Shown: positions 61,543 through 64,000 of the stretch, piece after piece
Layout of the letters: each line of letters starts with the position of its first letter
Numbering within the stretch: position 1 is the first letter of the stretch
Origin: Taenia hydatigena
Lineage: Eukaryota; Platyhelminthes; Cestoda; Cyclophyllidea; Taeniidae
Length of the DNA: 64,000 nt
Direction: 5' to 3'
Assembly (NCBI GenBank): GCA_036345935.2
Contig: JADWOT020000003.1
Location: 10,741,091-10,805,090 of the forward strand
Made by a program: the position numbers and the translations under genes
Notes under the pieces: model-generated
What the model was told of the DNA's origin: nothing
The model's input: the letters and a program-made list of their open reading frames with translations, nothing else
Database searches by the model: none

Positions 61543-63646
61543 TGCATATATGTAGTGCCGATGCGAACTGTGCCAAACGGAGTTGGTAATATTAATTTTG
61601 CTATCACAGTTGAAGAAAGATTGTTGAATTTGTCCTCTTTCATCTTATAATTTAGCAAGCGGATTCTCGATTAAACATATGCCTTATGGATATAATCTAT
61701 GGTGCATAATGTTAGCAATCTTTGATATCGGTGGCTCATTATTTCCTTAGAATGATTTCAAATTCAAATCATTAAATGCTATACTTAGGGGACGGTCGAG
61801 TTGTGGAGTATAATTGTCACAATAATTGTAGTCCAGTTATCTATAAATACATAAATACATGTTGTTTGTTATTAATTAAGCTTTTTTCTTTAAATGCTCT
61901 GAAGTCTGCAAATCACGCGGTAGTGGGATTTTGACCAAAAGACGTCCAAGGGAAAGTGGAGGTGTGCAATCCTGCAATAAGACTGCCAAATAAAATTGCC
62001 AACGTGTGGTTGTGCTTTTCCTGCGCATAGCATTTGTAAACCTTGCATGATGTCACACTTTGAGATCCTCTCTTTCGAAAAAGCTGCTCTAAAATCCAAC
62101 CCATCACTTCTTGTCAACTAAATTATATCAGACTTATGATGCCCTTTCGATATGATGCCTGCAAAAATACTGCTCGACTGAAGGCACTCGAGTGGATGCC
62201 ATGATTGGGCCAAGATGACTTGTCAGGGCCTGGGACAGCAAATTTCTCTTGAATCATTCCTCAGTTCGGAGGTGGGTACATTAAAAGGATGAAACGCAAT
62301 GCTTCCAATTAATCTGAGTGCAGAGATTTGCTATTTTGTTTGACAGTCGGGGCTACTTAGAGTGCTTTCAGTAGTATAACTGCGACTTTAGTTCCTCAGA
62401 CCTACCCTTCGTCAGGAATGGCCGTTATTCCATAATGGCGAGTCATATTACCACATTTTAGAACCTACTTGGCAACCGAACCCGATTCAAAAGCAAACTC
62501 TGCAGACACACATGATTAGCGGACAAAAGTCAACGCAGTGAAAGATAAGACGTATCCACTGGGAATGGTAGCACTTCCAAAGACCCCGATTTGGCACATC
62601 GTACGGACAGTCTAGAAGGCCTGACCTAGCCAAATCGAACCTACACGCCGTTAGCTGTGTCCATTTTTTCGCAAGTGGGAACAAACGGTCCATTAGAGTA
62701 GCCGTCAGCACAGTCTTTGCGTGGCTTCGTTATAAAAGGGTCGTAGGAGAATAAACCATCCCTGTAAAACAATAACGCTAGACCACTTTCAATGTTCGCA
62801 CATGTACCGACACATTAGCTACCTAAAAAGTAAGAGAATAAGACCATAAACACAAGTCCCAGTATAACACAGGCGCTTATCAACGGAAAGGTGCCGCAAC
62901 ATTAACCGATTCGTCTAGTTGTAACTGCGGTAGAGATGTCGGCGTAAAAAGCTGTGGGAGTTGGGTTCCAACCGATGATTGGAAGCACATCTTCAAAGAT
63001 TTTTAAAGATTTAGCACATCATGAATGTGCAAAATGTCATGAAATTTAGGATAAAGGCAATTTTGAAAAGTCATAGCACTTATTGAATCGGCTAGTCGGC
63101 TTTTTGGAGGGATGGTCGTGCTGATACAGAAAGTGGTTCATTTACCTGCTTAGTGGCGGACATTTGGACACAGACCAAATCCACTGGTTGACCACGTTCT
63201 CGTTCGGCTTCATTGGCCGATCGTGACAGCAAATGTACGATCTCAGAACGAACCCATTCGTTCGCCCCTTTTTCTGTCCCTATCCATGCCTTTATGCACA
63301 CATCCACCTACTCCACTTTCATACTTCAATCCTGCATCCATCCATCCTTCATTCACCCGTTCAACTTTCCGTTCATTTATTTATCTTCTTCTATAAAGGT
63401 ATTCCCCTACCAATCAATTTAATCTGTACAACTTATTCGGAAGGCCTTCGCTACACGATTTAAACCGTCATTTACCACGATTGCTTCTCCCTGACACTCA
63501 AGTCCTTTAGGCGATTCACCCATCCACTGTGCTTAACTACACGAAACACTTAGGAACGTTACATCACAAATGTACAAAGTTGGGTTGAAACTGTGTCCCT
63601 TGACACCTTTTCCCATCCTTTCACTAGAATTTGGAGCATAAAACTC
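61543..63646. other. no gene recognised
   Basis: AT-rich, with short frames only. The overlapping frames at 63092-63463 show no domain. Nothing resembling a second kelch gene is present on the minus strand below the inverted-repeat copy at 63647-63950. Confidence 0.35.
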
Positions 63647-63950
63647 ATGCACAAGTGGTGCGTAAACCAGACCAGCGCCAACTGACATTCCAATGTGTGC
63701 TTTGAGTGTTCTCGTAAATGTGGTAATTGAATTTGCAAGCTTAAGTGATCCTTGCATCTTCATGACAAGCCTTGACGTGATGCAAGAAGGGCGTATGCTG
63801 CGGCTCGGATGATCAGTGACAACCTTGACAGAAGGATTGAAAATGGACTTGCGAAACTGCTTTTCAAGACGTTCATTACGTGCATCCGTGTTATGGGCCT
63901 CAATTGTGTAAAATAGCGATTCCATTTGCCCTATGTGGCATCACCTATTT
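63647..63950 (-). repeat. inverted repeat pair, copy 2
   Basis: Minus-strand partner of 56526-56892. Here the frame is continuous from an ATG at 63925 for 130 codons, ending in a stop at 63533-63535, with no equivalent of the extra stretch in copy 1. It may mark the 5' exon of a second gene, or a copied exon. Confidence 0.8.
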
Positions 63951-64000
63951 AAATCGTGTTTTAATTCAACTTGGCTAATAAAAAGTTTCCAACTTCCTCT

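Noticed and set aside
1..64000. Bacterial, phage, CRISPR or toxin-antitoxin systems
   Set aside because: No operon-like gene packing, ribosome-binding sites, repeat-spacer arrays or recognisable prokaryotic proteins. Introns and the intron-containing tRNA show a eukaryotic nuclear source.

Overview
The window looks like a stretch of flatworm nuclear DNA, most likely from a cestode. This is an inference from four things: moderate GC, very sparse exons, a eukaryotic tRNA-Tyr with an intron, and a BTB-BACK-Kelch gene whose introns include a series of 32-39 nt GT..AG introns. Nothing prokaryotic, viral or CRISPR-like is visible. No database search was possible, so all names rest on motifs read by eye.

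Layout. 1-6.9 kb holds an intron-containing tRNA-Tyr and small dispersed or inverted repeats. 7-35.5 kb is a repeat- and pseudogene-rich region with decayed copies of one small F-box gene family (about 7.0, 15.2-17.7, 21.2-21.8, 27.7, 29.2-30.8 and 34.2-34.7 kb). Several copies keep the same architecture: a first exon ending exactly in ATG, a 134-157 nt intron, then an exon opening with an ITD-L-P F-box motif. Four of these copies lie inside two 3.5-3.6 kb arms of a large inverted repeat (13.37-16.97 and 29.03-32.54 kb, about 12 kb spacer). Two longer repeat families (7.80/11.49/34.76 kb and 9.64/23.2 kb) are also present.

36-45 kb has a small GC-rich patch with overlapping open frames near 36 kb and a candidate multi-exon + strand gene at about 41.9-44.2 kb, with one convincing intron. 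46-56.5 kb shows a strong strand-composition switch: the + strand is A+C-rich up to about 50.56 kb and G+T-rich from about 50.7 kb. A TATA-like box (50,737) lies at the junction and a few candidate exons lie on either side. This pattern fits divergent transcription or a germline replication initiation zone.

57.0-59.7 kb carries the best gene, a kelch-like CUL3 adaptor of about 586 residues in ten exons. One exon junction (BTB to BACK) does not keep frame with any canonical splice I can find. A roughly 0.3-0.37 kb sequence just upstream of it recurs inverted at the right end (63.65-63.95 kb). 60-61.6 kb has weak coding-like open frames and compact palindromes.

Both recognisable protein families, F-box and BTB-Kelch, are substrate adaptors of cullin-RING ubiquitin ligases. 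Here the F-box copies look dead, and the kelch gene looks intact apart from that junction.
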